Position numbers and translations under genes: made by a program. From Ananas comosus (Eukaryota; Streptophyta; Magnoliopsida; Poales; Bromeliaceae), in NCBI RefSeq assembly GCF_001540865.1, contig NC_033639.1, positions 3,887,143 through 3,951,142 of the forward strand: a DNA stretch of 64,000 bases. Direction: 5' to 3'. Shown here piece after piece: positions 1-13,284 of this stretch. Below the pieces are notes generated by a model. The model did not search any database, had not been told where the DNA came from, and saw only the letters and a list, made by a program, of their open reading frames with translations. Numbering within the stretch: position 1 is the first letter of the stretch; every line of letters begins with the position of its first letter.

Positions 1-900
1 GAGAGAAATGATCGTTTTGTTGACCATTCATCGACGAAAAATAACACGTGTGCATGTGCGCACCTATTGTAAACAAAAAATCATTATCGCAATTGCAATG
101 TGGGTAGGTCTGTGAGCTTGTTAAGGGTTGAAGCGAATGGCCTTCTTAGTGATTTCCACTAACAGAGAGAAGAGAAGAGCATCTTGTGTCTCTCTTCTCT
201 CTATCCTCTTATACCCGGCTCTCCCCCTCTCCTCGTCAGCCTCCATCTCGAGAGAGACACAAAGTAAACGGCGCAAGAAAGAGCAGAAAGCAGGGAAGTA
301 CAAGAAGAAGGCGACGCGACGTAGAAAAGAATGAGCGGAGAGGCGCCAGGGGGATTTAGCTCGGCGTTCCCTTCACCATATTCTCGTAGTGTATCTCTCT
401 GTGTTACACTCAATGTAAGTCCACATCTTGGTCCTTTTATTACTCTCTGTAGTGTGCTTTCCCTTCTCCTTTCCTACCCCGTTCCGTCAATACTCTATTG
501 TCGCCTTCCTCATAGAGCGTTGGCTACTGCAGAGCAGGTAACCTTTGTGCTTGTCGGCCAGCAGCAGAGGCTGCTGCGCGTTATCGCACCGTAGCTAAGT
601 CTTATACATGAGGATGACGCAAGGCAGCGGGTGCACATCATCATTGTCACAGAGTACCTGCAGGCCCTAGCGGACATGGACAGCTAGCTAGCCAAGTTCT
701 GCAGCACCCAGCAGGCTGCAGCCTGCCCAGCAGCTCAGTCACTGCTGCTGCTAGGCAGCAGCAGCACGCTGCTGCAGGGAGCGGCAGAGATTAAAAAAAA
801 AAAAGAAGGGAAAAGAGAAATAGAGGGAAAAGAAAGAAAAGAGAGAGAGTAAAACGAGAGAGAGTGAAGGGAATGATTGAACGCGGAAGGACTGAAACAT
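1..900. other. Low-complexity GA/CT-rich and CAG/CTG-rich flank
   Basis: No gene is supported here. The stretch alternates CT-rich and GA-rich runs, has a dense CAG/CTG cluster with small inverted repeats at about 537-785, and a purine tract at about 790-880. An ATG at 331 opens a short frame that meets a good splice-donor-like sequence at 415 (GTAAGT), so a first exon is conceivable. Its peptide matches nothing I recognise, and its reading phase does not join the reductase exons downstream. Confidence 0.4.
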
Positions 901-1892
901 TAGGTAAATTCGCGATTCTGATGTCAAATTGACACTACAGGGTGTTCCAGAGTGTCAATTTAAGCCGCCTACACATTTGTTAGTCACAATTCAAGTTAAT
1001 TTACTTTCAATTTGTGTTAATTGAGTCTGGATTGAAAATTAGCCTTTTGATTGCATTTTCGGATGTTAAAAATGAGTTTTTGGTCTACCAAAGGATCCTC
1101 GAGTAGCAAATTGTGACTAAATTTCTTATTCGGCAATTTCTAACTACCAGTAAGATCCTTCACCTTACCTTTTTAGAAAATCTGTGAAACAGCTTTTTTT
1201 TTTTTTTTTACATACGAATGCTTAGGTATAATTTCAGCAAGTAGGTGATCTGCTGATGGATGGCAAAATTTCACCCTTTTTTTTTTGGGTCAAATTGTTT
1301 GGAGTCTGGTCATAAGCTACTGCAGCCGGCTGTTGGGTGTTCCATTTTGGAATGGATGTTGTGATGTTAAACACTACTGTTGTCACGCCGGAGTTCGATC
1401 CTTTAAAAGTTTGGTACTTTAAATTTGATATAAGTTCAGATTTTGTGCGTAAAATAAATGGTATTAGAAGGATACAAACGAGATCCTGTTAAATTTTACT
1501 TCTGTAGTGATTTTGATTCAGCAGCTTGCAAAACTTTTGAGCTCATTGTTGCGCTGCTCTTATGCCCATTTAAGAATTACATAAAATTGCAAACAGATGT
1601 TCACATAGGAGGTCAATAATCACCATGTTCTCCATAGCGTTATTGAGGTGACATGTCTGTCTAGAGTGATATGCAGGTATATGCATGTCAGGTGTCTCTG
1701 GTTGCTTATGGTTAATAATCAATTTTCAATAGAAAATTTGGACTTTACATTCGCTGTGACCTACATGTATGTTGTGATTAAATCCAATAACATTAAGGTA
1801 GTAAACCGATGCGGATTACCACCGGCCAATCAAATATATATGTAGTGACTAATGTAACAGTTACCTAGAATAGCTAGTTTCAGGGGACCAAA

Positions 1893-1923
<31 letters not shown>

Positions 1924-2160
1924 TAAATCGGTATGAACTTGGAGCTCTTTCGTTATTCTGAAATACAAATTGAACATAATGACTCAATGAAAGTGAGTTT
2001 GATAATTTTGTTGCCAAAATTTTCTCCAATTTTTGAAGCTTATTCTCTAAATTATGTTCAATCGGATTTTTTTTTTTTTTTTTCATTTTTGAAGTTCCAT
2101 TAATGTGATTAGTCAGACAAATCAAATTGAGATGCTTATGCGAACTCTTCTGCTTCATGA
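901..2160. other. AT-rich non-coding stretch with a TTA microsatellite
   Basis: I see no gene. A (TTA)n microsatellite lies at about 1895-1923, and T-rich homopolymers occur near 1192-1210 and 2070-2083. It lies just upstream of the reductase relic and may be decayed intron or promoter sequence of that gene, but nothing in it proves so. Confidence 0.4.
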
Positions 2161-3278
<1,118 letters not shown>

Positions 3279-3280
3279 TG

Positions 3281-4099
3281 AATATTTTCAATAGAAAATT
3301 TGGAGGATTGTTACAAATCGTGAGACAAACTGGCCTTAAATGTCCTAAAATTGCTCCTCAAAAGTTTGATGCGGGTAACAATTAGGTCTTTACGCGGTCC
3401 TAATTGTGAGCTCTTATCTGGTGTGCTTCTTTCTTCCAAATGGTAGACAAAGGAAGAAATTAATTTTTTTGTGGGACAAATCTCAGGACTAAATTGTTGA
3501 CCGAAACTCTCAGGAGTTAATTGAAATTGGCGGTCAAAGATGGAGAAATAAATTTTATAACCTAACTTTTTTTTTTTCTGCTCTAATCTGATGATATCAG
3601 CTTGGCAATATTTGCATTTTGTGATCATTTCATCATTTCCAATGTTTATTGTTTCATCGTGATTCCTTGAACATTTTGATAACGTATTACACCTCTGGCA
3701 TTGGTCATGTGCAAAATGTAATTCCTCAAAAAAGGCTAATCTTGTCTCGTCCTGTTTTGAAGGTGAATGCATTCCCCATCATCGTCATGTTCGGCATGTG
3801 CTCCATATTCCTTTTCATGGCCTCAATCTTGCAGAGGCGTCTAATGGTCATCGCAGATCGCCCCAAATCAAGTTAACATTATTAATTTATCATTCATGCC
3901 ATCAACCAGACAGCTCATTTCATCGGGGATACATGGTTCAACTCAAGGGTCTGATATTTTCTCCGTCCTGAATGTTATGCTCCATAATTTTCATGCAGAG
4001 CCACAAGATTGGACTGCTTTAAGGGAGATGGATGGTGAAGAGGAGCTGCTGTATGTCTAAACTAAAGTCCGAACTCATCAGAGCTCTCACGCCGCAACG
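3281..4099 (+). other. Unassigned stretch with a short exon-like frame
   Basis: Between the reductase relic and the CACTA end. A frame at about 3762-3876 preceded by an AG encodes about 37 residues with one hydrophobic segment (PIIVMFGMCSIFLFMASIL) followed by basic residues and a stop. It could be the last exon of a small membrane protein, but I do not recognise it and it does not continue the reductase. Nothing else is visible. Confidence 0.25.
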
Positions 4100-4129
4100 A
4101 TGCAATCCAATGCATCGTTTGGAATTTTT

Positions 4130-4620
4130 TCGAGATAATAGATGTTTAACGTCGTTTAGAATTTATTATTGTTTGGTTGGAATTCAAACAAACATTTTGT
4201 AGTTGAAACTCATATATGAAATTTATTTTTAATATTGCAACTGTGATTTGTCGCAAATTATGATTGCTTTTTGGTAATGCATGTTTTCTAATTTTAATTT
4301 ATTGGAATATTTAATTGTGGATCTAAGTGTTTTAATATATATTGCAATTGTCGCTATAAGTCTTATTTAGTAATTATTTAGTCTACTTTTAGTGACAATT
4401 ATAATTAATTATGATGGTATTTATAATTGTTGTTATTGGGTAGGATTTAGCGGCATTTGTTTAGGTTTTTATCAACCGTCTAAACAAATGCCATAATAAT
4501 TTTTACCGATCCCACCATTAGTGACAATTATTACAATTGTCACTAAACTATTTAGCGGCAATTATAATTGCCGGGATTTTAAAAAATAATTACCGTCAAA
4601 ACTTAGTTTTGTTGTAGTGA
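4130..4620 (+). mobile_element. CACTA-type terminal fragment with subterminal hairpins
   Basis: The right edge reads TTTTGTTGTAGTG at 4608-4620, the reverse complement of the CACTACAACAAAA terminus typical of plant CACTA (En/Spm) transposons. Just inside it lie several perfect small hairpins, for example GGCATTTGTTTAG pairing with CTAAACAAATGCC around 4452-4493, and GTGACAATTATTACAATTGTCAC near 4520. These resemble the subterminal repeats that bind CACTA transposase. No matching left terminus is present upstream, so this is a one-sided relic. The left limit given is approximate. Confidence 0.6.
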
Positions 4621-5460
4621 CCCACAGCCCGACCCATATATGACTTATCTGTCTGGACCTTGTTTAGGCACAGGCTTAGTTCCACCGGTGTCACATGTTT
4701 TTATACTAATAATTGCGTGCCATTAACAAATTAGTCATATTTGATTTTGATTATTTGCCAAATTATATAAAGAGAGATAAAAGAAAACAATTATTTATGA
4801 ATTTTGCTCTTTTTATGCACAATTATGTATGTCCATGTAAAAATCATAATATCAATGTGATTTAAGAGGCTGGCGTGAGATTCATATGGATAAAAATAAA
4901 TAGATGCATAGGTTTCACATCGTTTTAGCCAACGAAAAACTTGTAATTAATTAATTTTATGTACATAGCAATGCCTTAATTTCCTTTCAGTGACCCTCGA
5001 GCTCCCCTTACTAATGTGGTGATTACTGCTGAAAATAGATCATGCTGCAAGCTTAATCTGTTTTAGAAGCTAGGCCATACAGAAAAGACTGGCCGTGATA
5101 TGATGCTTCCATAAAAACTCCCTAGATTTTCAATGACCAATTAGGCGCCAATAGTAATAACTCTTTAATTACTAATGACATATGTATGTCTTGAGCTAGA
5201 CATGACCGTGTATTGACTAAAAATGACTTAATTTGTTGATTAATATATCATAAGCTTATGTTTAATTTTCTCAAATAAATTCTTCCAGGTACTTTTGATT
5301 GTTGGTCGTTGCAACGTCTCGTAAGTACTTAATTAAATACTTAATACAATGGTCAAAATGTATAGGTAGTTCATGTACTATCTCAAACCCAAGCTGGTTC
5401 GTTCCGGTCCTTTTCAGGTATGCATTTGAAGTCAAATATGGCGAGTTGGTTCCTAGCTTT
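4621..5460. other. AT-rich flank of the minus-strand Copia element
   Basis: No ORF, RNA gene or clear repeat structure is visible. It ends exactly at the left LTR of the minus-strand Copia element. Confidence 0.4.
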
Positions 5461-6701
5461 TGTAAGTTATGAAACCGTAGGATCTATCTAGATAATATCA
5501 TACTTAGAGGAGGGTGAATAGATGTATAGTCCAAAATCATAAATCTCAATGTAATAAAAAATAAATGCGGAAAATAAAAATAACACACTGAGATTTACAT
5601 GAAAAAATTTTAATTTGGAGAAAAACTCACGGGACAAACACGCAAAAAAAATAATCCACTAAGAGAAAAGATTATAAGATGATTACCGACTCCATGGACT
5701 CGACCTCTCTTAACCTTCTATGGGTCTCGCGCAAGCCTCCGGATTGTCCACGCCCCCACGTTTGAATCCATGAACGCCACGCTCACGTTCAAATCCACGA
5801 ACGCCACTCGAATCCACGAGCTCACGATCCGAATCCACTAATCGCCTTTGATTACGCCGAATCGACGATGCCGCACATAAAGAGTATCATGTTTTTATAG
5901 TCATCCTTTGTTTAGAGAGTCGTTGAAGAACCAGAGAAATAACTCTAAGCAAAACTTACATCAATTCGACATATAGATATTGAATTCAATACCTCGAATT
6001 GAACTAAAAGAGACTATTTTGTGAAAATTAGGTTTAGAACGAAAACCTAGCCTCTAGGGTTACTCTTGCATGTATTCTCGTACTTCGCTATAAATTAGAG
6101 AACCCTAATAGATTATTTATAAACTTTAGAATCAATTAGAGTAGGATTAGAAGCTAAATTAGAAAATTTTATATTGAGTACCGGTACTCGAGAGTTGGTA
6201 TCGGTATATCGGGACAATTCAGAAATTTTCTAAGGCTGAGTATCGGTATATGGCCGATGCAGTACTAGTACTCGGCCAATATAGTACCGGTACGCGGGTT
6301 TGGTACTGGTATGCAATGCAATTTTTAGAATTGCAACTCTCAGGTTTTGAGCTACCAATGTAGCGTACCGGTACTCAGTAATAAAACTTAGTTTTTCAAT
6401 ACGGTTTTTGAGGAACTGAAAATAGGTACCGGTACACAATATCAAATATTGTTATAATCAATTCAAAAGTATCAAAACCTACTTCTAATCCATATATCAT
6501 TAGTTTATATGATTCTAATGTCATAAATAACTATGAATCACCATAAATACATTTGAAAGCTTACCTGAGCATCGTGATTCATCCAGTGAGATATTTCTGA
6601 GTTCTTCGGAATCCCAAATTCTTCGATCTTTAAAAACACGAACCGAACCCTTCAAAACTCCAACTCAAATCACGAAACTTGCTAATACAAAATCCCTAAC
6701 A
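5461..6701 (-). repeat. 3' LTR of the minus-strand Copia element
   Basis: 1241 bp, starting TGTAAGTTAT and ending CCTAACA on the plus strand (TGTTAGG...ACTTACA in element sense). It matches 15648-16882 throughout. A cluster of GTACCGGTAC-type palindromes lies at about 6180-6435. A complement of a polypurine tract directly follows at 6702. Confidence 0.9.
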
Positions 6702-6714
6702 ATCTCTCCCTTTG
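6702..6714 (-). other. Polypurine tract of the minus-strand element
   Basis: The plus strand reads ATCTCTCCCTTT, that is AAAGGGAGAGAT in element sense, directly before the 3' LTR. This primes plus-strand DNA synthesis in LTR retrotransposons. The plus-strand element has the closely similar AAAGGGGGAGAT at the same place. Confidence 0.8.
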
Positions 6715-6892
6715 ACAATTTCGTGACAAAACTTAAAAGTACATCACAAATAAAAAACGAAGTTCAATGTCATCGCCAAAACATCGAACTTCTCGTGTGT
6801 AATCCAAAGTTACATATGATTCAAAATTACATAAGAATTTCTAAAACAGACTCTATGATTTAGACACAATTAGGAGTTTTGAAGTCTCGTTT

Positions 6893-9383
6893 TGTCACGC
6901 TCCGGGACCGGCCTATTTGGTCGGTTCAGGCACGTCGAACAGATGCCGAACGGACAGCACCTCCCCTGTCCGCCCAAGGCTCAACACAAGTATAAATCAT
7001 GTATATTAGAATTCTACATAGCGGAATAAAGATATATATGGCTTGCACGAAGGCAAGCAATAGCCAAAGTGAAAGTACAAAACTAAACATTCATGCAAGT
7101 AATATGATTACCTTTAACCACATACATGCATTCAACTTGTAAATTCTTTTACATTCTTTTCATCATATCTTTTACATCACATGATCCCCCAAAATATAAA
7201 CTTTTACATTCTTTCTTTAATACATTTGCATCATTCATTCATCTATAATCATCAAAGTACAAAAGATGATATATATAGGGTATGCAACTAAACAAAATAT
7301 GAAAACCATCTCGGGTGGTCCCTGTCTATGGCGCGATACCTTTACCGCGATCGTCGGCCGGCTCACTCGGTTCCGGCTCTGTGAAAATAGTGGGGTGAGA
7401 ACTACTACAAAGTTTTCAGTGGGTTCGGCCGCCGACCTCGCCGACTTTCCCACTTGGTCTAAATCAGGCATAATAGAAGAATAGAAGATAGATAGTAACC
7501 AACTAAACAAATACAGCTAATATGCCTGAACAAAATATAATTCATGCTATGCTCAAATAGAATGCTCATGATGAATGCAAGATCACTTTTCAATTCTCAA
7601 TTCTCTTGGCTAACCCGTAGGTTTCGCCCTCAATAGACTCACCAACTCAAATCCCTACTATCGGGGAGTTACTCGCTACAACCCGACGGGACCATCCTCT
7701 GGGGAGATACTCGCTACGACCCAGTGATGACTACTCCGGAGCTCATCGCTCGAGGGGGTGCGACCACCCTCAAGCTAAGACTTATAGGTGAGTATGATCC
7801 AATCCTTAACTTTAAGGATGTCAAGTTCAATCCATTCTGGATGCATCAACTTTGAGGATGCTATGTAACAAATGCCATTGTCATGCATTCTTTATACTCA
7901 TTCATTAGTGTCACACACTAAATGTTCTTTGTTCTCATTCTCATGAATTCTTGACTCGTTAATGCCACACACACTATGTGTTTGTCTCTAGCATTCAATA
8001 CTCTTTGATGCCACACTTGCACACTAGCATTCAAAATTCATTGATGCCACTCTACTATCGATGTCATAATGTCATTTGTTCTCTATGTCATCTAGGTCTT
8101 TGCAGCCATTCATGCATACATAGGGTTTTACATGTTCTCCAGAATTCACAACATTTATATATATGCATCTTATACTCAAAGTATGCAATCATATATACTC
8201 ACTCCTCCTATAATGCATGATGCTCAATATACACATATGCTCAAGAAATGACATTTTAGACATAAAAGAAAATTCGAGGATTTTGGATAGCACCACCCAC
8301 CTCGTATGATTGTAAAGGTGCCATGGTTCAAGTTTCGTGATTTTTGGGCGCCTATTCTCTTGCCTGCGGCAAAACGAAGCCAAATTAGGCATTTTCTCCA
8401 ATATCTTTGCGTAAGCTCGTCGGATCGTAACAATGTCATTGTGCTCAATACACTACTTTGATCTCTAATATAAGCAAAAGCAAGCTTATCACCATCTAGA
8501 AATCCCTCTAAAACTATTTCTAGATCATTTGAACCATTCATAGGGCATTTAAAGCAAACCCTAGAATTCTACCATGAGAGCTCATGAATTTCACGAGGTT
8601 CCAAGATCTCTACTAGGTTTCTAATATTAAAAAAAGCTCAAAACCAAAAAATTTAGGGCATAAAACCAAGCCCTAACATCAATCTTATAAGAAACCTCAC
8701 CTTAGCCCACTAGCTCTCCAAACTCCACCTTATAGGAGAGCCCTAGATTCTCCAAAAGTCCAAATCTCCTCCAAATCTTCCTCTTGATCTCCTCCTTTAA
8801 CCTTGCGGGAGAGCTCCTAGAGAGAGAGAGGGAGAGAAATAAGACAGGAGGGTGGGTTTACTGTTGTGAATGAGAGATGAGAGAGCGTAGGGTTTTTATA
8901 AGCTGCTACAATAGCAAATAAACCCTCCATCTCTTATTATTTCCTGCAAACCAACCTGTTGTTTCGCAGCACTGTGCACCGGTACGCGGGTGGGCGTCAC
9001 CGGTATGCCCCCTGTTTAACTGCCCAACCCGAGAGCTCGCTGTTCTCGGGTGGCTGCGGGGCATCGGTACTACCCAGAACAGTCACCGGTTAACCAGCTT
9101 GACAGAGGCAAACCCGAGAGCTTCTACTCTCGGGTGCCTGCCTGGTACCGGTACTCTTCCAATGCTTCACTGGTTAACAATACTCCAGAATGTAGTTTTG
9201 CCTTGTTTTGACTCCAATTTGCGCTGAGCAATGCTTAAACCTTTCTAACTCACTTGGAACTCTACTTTAACCCTTCCAACATTGTTGGAATGTCAAATGA
9301 ACTTTGTCCAACTATTTCTCTCGCACACTTTGGTCAATTTGACTAAAGTTCGATACAACCTACCGAGGTATCGGTATATTACA
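6893..9383 (-). repeat. Solo Gypsy-type LTR inserted in the Copia element
   Basis: About 2.5 kb, starting TGTCACGC and ending ATTACA on the plus strand, so in minus orientation. The flanking five bases are CGTTT and TGTTT, a target duplication with one mismatch. Its start block (complement of the LTR end GGGGCGTGACA, with a CACCTCCCCTGTCCGCCC motif) is shared with LTRs at 47020-47368, 49845 and 50847. It includes a stretch of accessory palindromes (GTACCGGTAC type) at about 8976-9380. No internal domain is present, so it is most likely a solo LTR left by recombination. Confidence 0.75.
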
Positions 9384-9678
9384 TGTTTTCCTACAAAACA
9401 GATTTTTCAAAATGATGTAGTATGTTCAAAACATTAACCTTTACATCTCTTCCTTCATCATCAAATGTTCTCGAAGTTCAAATTTCTCCCCCTTTATTCA
9501 ACTCCCTTGTCCGCCTATGTCTCCCCATTTTTGTCATAAATTGCCAAAAAAGCACAATATAGAGAAAAACATACTAGGGAGATAGTGCAGTTATGTCATA
9601 GGTACAGACCAAAACATAATGCAAAGACAAGTGAAGTAAATCAAACTGCATCCTATAAGCAAACAAAAAATAAGTAAA
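9384..9678 (-). other. Spacer with polypurine-like tracts behind the extra ORF
   Basis: Continuation of the Copia element body between the solo LTR and the extra ORF. The complement of polypurine-like tracts occurs at about 9485-9496 (CTCCCCCTTTATT) and 9518-9534 (TCTCCCCATTTTTGTC). The second matches, in place and sequence, GACAAAAAGGGGGAGATG just after the extra ORF stop in the plus-strand element. Confidence 0.6.
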
Positions 9679-11132
9679 CTAAGATGTAGAGGAGAAATCA
9701 TCACTCAGTTTCTTCATCATCATCATCATCTCCTCCCTATGCAACATCATCATGTGCCCAACAGTAGGTGGGTCAACCGAGTGTGACGAACTCAGTCCAG
9801 CGTCGCCAGGAAAAATATCGTTGTGGCGACATCCGAGTTTCTCCAGAATTTTCTTCATGCCATCTTCCAATCTCTTGTATTTTTCTTCCAGCTTCTTAAA
9901 TCCTTGTTCAACCCGCTTCTTTACAGATCGAACCTCATGGTGGAGTGATTCAACAGTAATTACTCCGCCTGAGCTCAATGATCCCTTACGCTCTGCAGGC
10001 CGAGCGGTTGAACCAAAAGTCGCTGTGGTGTAGGCTTTAGTTTGCTTGAAGGTCTTCAAGGTGCTAATCAACTTGGCCAATATCACTCCATCAATAGGTG
10101 CAAGGCCATCATCGTACTTGTCGCACATGACATCTACTCCACTAGCCTGTAAAATCCTCGTGATCAGAATAGGGAATGGAAGTAGCTCACGTTGCCCTGA
10201 AGCTTGAACGACATGCACCATCTTTTGCCACATCAAAAACGGAATGTTGATATTCAAACCATGAGCACGCTTCGGGTGGCCAAGTAGGTAGAAAAGGACA
10301 AGACGATCTTCTTCGTCCCGATAGTCGGTAGCACATTGTAGCAAATCACTAAGGACAGAATGTGATACTTAGGCTTTAAATCCTTGGACTCCACATATAA
10401 TCGATTCGTCACTGTCCCCGTCTTGCATATGGCATTTATCACGGTGTTCCAATGTGACGACTGCTGAAATGTACCATGAGTATAGTGTAGATCGGAGGTA
10501 TCAACATGTACTCCAAATATCTCTCCAATCGTGTGCGGGGTGACATGAATCCTGGTTTTACGAACATATGCCTCAAATAGGTAAGTCCCCGTCTCCTGAT
10601 CTTTTGCGAGCACTTTTCCGCGCATGTAGAACTCCTGAATAAGCTCTACATAGAAAGCATCACATGCCTGGATCCTCCCAACGGGCTTAATAGGGGCTCC
10701 ATGTAGTAACTATCCAAAATCAGGAACCTCCCTGGTGAGCTCGTTGAAGTTGACATAACACTCTACAAAGAACGTTCGGTTGGCAAAAGCCCTCTGCCGC
10801 TGTGACTATCTTTCCGCGGCGTGCTTTGATCGGCTTTCACGTTCACAAAATCCTTCCTCACAGATAATAGGACCACCCGTGCTTCTTCGTGGAGGAGAGC
10901 CAGCACTTTTTTTCTTCCTTAATGTTTATGATGCTTTGCCTTTGCCTTTGCTTGTTTGTTCCTCAGTTTCTTTTTCTTCTTCAAAAGAACTCTCGTTATA
11001 GTCCGAATCAGAATCGGACGTTCCTTTCTCCATACGAGTTCTTTTCGTAGCACCTCGTCGACCTCGTCCACGACCACGACCACTTCCAGTGGCCATGAGA
11101 ACCAACAGAGTAAGTAGTAGTGAAAATACCAT
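9679..11132 (-). pseudogene. Extra ORF of SIRE-like Copia element ('plant transposon protein' type), broken
   Basis: Decayed counterpart of the open ORF at 26464-27903. It starts at 11132 with MVFSLLLTLLVLMATG, then a basic GRGRGRG stretch and an acidic SDSDSDYNESSFEEE stretch. The core begins near ELIQEFYMRG and passes through HTIGEIFGV, WNTVINAIC, ESKDLKPKYHILSLVICYN, then after a frameshift near 10300 LVLFYLLGHPK, NINIPFLMWQKM and LPFPILITRIL. The C terminus is a coiled coil ending KKILEKLGC plus a Met/His-rich tail. Breaks: a stop near 10709, the frameshift near 10300 and a shift in the acidic region near 10920. The core pattern (fixed-spacing W..v.naIc / fl.ly.llg / nIpfliw / lpFP..it.il) resembles the plant family called 'putative plant transposon protein' (I believe Pfam PF20167). 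Molecular function is unknown. Confidence 0.75.
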
Positions 11133-11136
11133 TTTT

Positions 11137-11640
11137 CCTACAAAGTAAAGAAATATGCATTAACATTATCACAAGAAAAACTTGCAAAATAGTGTAAAAA
11201 ATTTCTAATCAATTTAGAATGCATAAAAATACTATTTCCAATAGATTCAAGCAAGTTGTTTCATGGTAAATGGCATTCCGACAAAAAATCCCGAAATTCT
11301 ACATCCAACATGATATAAATCTTAGATTTGCAAAATATAACGCATTATTCTCTAATCTAAGTGTTCAAGAAGCAAGCAAGCATGTATCTCAAGTCAAACA
11401 AAGCAAAAAGCAAGAAATTACATCAAAAACAGAGATTGATCTTCAACCCAAAAAATAGTTCGAAAAATGGAAAAACTAGAGTTTTGAAGAAGATATGATC
11501 AGATCTGGAGAAGAAACTTACAAATCACTACCGAAAACTTGTAGATCCGGGTGAGAGTGGAGATTTTTAGAGAGAGAAAGGAAGTGTTTTGATGAGGTAT
11601 TGGAGAAAAAATAAAACTTAATATCGGTATTTAAAAACAA
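11137..11640 (-). promoter_or_regulatory. Leader, intron and TATA-like box before the broken extra ORF
   Basis: In element sense, a TATA-like TTTAAATA (plus-strand 11629-11636) is followed by a CT-rich leader, a donor GTAAGT at 11521, about 384 bases of AT-rich sequence, and an acceptor CTTTGTAG at 11138-11145, five bases before the ATG at 11132. The plus-strand element has the same order and nearly the same intron size. Splicing is inferred from sequence only. Confidence 0.5.
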
Positions 11641-12095
11641 TTCCGTAGACCGCGTGCCGGTACTCGAACCCGCGTACCAGTACCCAGTTCAAAAACAGGT
11701 TTTTTAACGTTCGGGTTCTGCGCAAGTAGCAAAAGGATTTGGTTGTTGGTACCCGAGACCCAAGTTCGAATCCTAGTTGATTCACATTTCCAGCTAAGTT
11801 TATTTCTAAATAAAATAAGCAAAGCAGGTAGCTGTCGGTTTAGAGATGGTTTTGCCTTAGTATATGTGCTAAGGCGATTGACCAAACCCCAAGTATATAC
11901 TCATCTGAATCATGAATACTACCCCACGGCCGAAATTCATCGACCGTGTGAGGTGCGTCATTCGTGATGGCAGACAATAGCATGCTACCTTTCTCTCAAA
12001 AAAAAAAAAAACGTTCGGGTTCTGCAGTACCTCAAAACAGTACTGGTTTGCCTTGTACCGGTACCCAATACCTAGTATCGGTACCCAGTGCCTGA
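11640..12095 (-). promoter_or_regulatory. GTACCGGTAC palindrome cluster before the extra ORF (split by a SINE)
   Basis: Copies and near copies of GTACCGGTAC lie at about 11650-11690 and 12028-12090. The SINE at 11722-12009 separates them. The same palindrome type clusters in this element's LTRs (6180-6435 and 16365-16620). The likely role is transcription-factor binding upstream of the TATA-like box; this is inference. Confidence 0.45.
11722..12009 (+). mobile_element. tRNA-derived SINE with 16-bp target duplication
   Basis: About 288 bp bracketed by a perfect direct repeat AACGTTCGGGTTCTGC at 11706-11721 and 12010-12025. It has an internal pol III B-box-like AGTTCGAATCCT near 11762, an A-box-like region upstream, and ends CTCTC followed by a run of A. 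It lies within the promoter-like region of the extra ORF of the minus-strand Copia element. Family name not assigned. Confidence 0.85.
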
Positions 12096-12770
12096 AAATC
12101 AATTTTTTCGTATCAAATTAATTCAAATCAAGTTAATTTCACAAAAATTAAGAATTGTACTCAACAATCATCATGATGAATATAAAATATGACATGATTT
12201 CTTAATTCATCTAAACGTCAAAATTAAGTCATCAAAAGTAATCTAGTCGTTTAAAATCTATCAAGATGTAATGGTTCATGAAAAATGACTTATAGAAATT
12301 CAGCAAAATTGACACCAATTTGTCGCAAAACGTTCAAAATTGAAATTTAGCTAATAAATTACCGGGGGTGGCTCTTTGAGCATCTTTTCATTCTACCACC
12401 TTATAACTCCGAAAAATCTAAAATATTTTCTATTTTTCAACCTTTTCGGCCATTCAATCAATTCCCATGTGGTAACTTCACACACTTATCGGACGATCGG
12501 GGTGGTAGCTCTTTCCTACATGTGATGGTAGTTTTCACACTCCATTTGGATGTAACTCTTTCCACATCTTTTAAATATAGGAGTATTTTTTCCTTTCCTT
12601 TTGTATCAATTTCTCACATTATTTAATACAAACTATCCCTAAATTAGACAATCTCACATTTGAAAGAAAATTTGACAAATTTTAGTCCATTAGCGAATAA
12701 CCATTCATCATATTCAACACACACAATCGAGATAGTTCAATCGCCAAGAGATCAAATTTGATTACTTAAA
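12096..12770 (-). other. Conserved spacer of the Copia element (post-pol type)
   Basis: Non-coding. The blocks at 12365-12390 and 12464-12570 match, as reverse complement and in the same order, 25505-25525 and 25270-25375 of the plus-strand element, which lie between pol and the extra ORF there. Nothing else recognisable. Confidence 0.6.
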
Positions 12771-13284
12771 CACTACAACAGAATTAGGTTATTGGGACAC
12801 ATGTTTGGGACACTTTTGTGTAAGTGTATCATTTATGCCAAAACTTGAAAAAAAAACTACTAATGCATAAATATAAAGTTCAATCCAACAAAAAATAAAA
12901 GGTTACTCTACTCAACCCACCCTACCCAACCCATTCGACCTGATTACAAACAGAAAAGAAAAAGAAAAGAAAAATCGATTACCATTTCCCTTTCTCCCCT
13001 CACTCAATCGACTGAAATCCTAGACGAAGATCCCTTCCTCTCGTCCTCCTCCGCCATCGCAACCAACGAGGTACAGTTCCGGCGGTTGCTAAATGCTTAA
13101 ATAAGTGTTGGTAAATTACCACACTCTTTTTAGGTTATAGCGACACTCTTTAACTATCACTATATACCTAACGACCCCACATATAACAACACTTTTTAAA
13201 AGTGTCGGTAATTTAGCCATCAGTACTTTTTTTTACCTGTACCGACATTTAAAAGTGTCGCTATAGACCGTTTTTGTTGTAGTG
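12771..13284. mobile_element. Non-autonomous CACTA element
   Basis: 514 bp, starting CACTACAACA and ending TGTTGTAGTG, with AAA on both sides (12768-12770 and 13285-13287), the 3-bp target duplication typical of CACTA transposons. Subterminal inverted motifs such as AAAAGTGTCG and its complement recur near the right end. No transposase frame is present. It interrupts the spacer of the minus-strand Copia element. Confidence 0.85.

Noticed and set aside
331..594. ORF of 87 codons from an ATG with a downstream splice-donor-like site
   Set aside because: The peptide is unrecognised, composition is biased, and its phase does not fit the reductase exons; kept only as a remark.
11750..11780. tRNA-like B-box suggesting a tRNA gene
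   Set aside because: It is the pol III promoter of a SINE with poly-A and target duplication; no cloverleaf.
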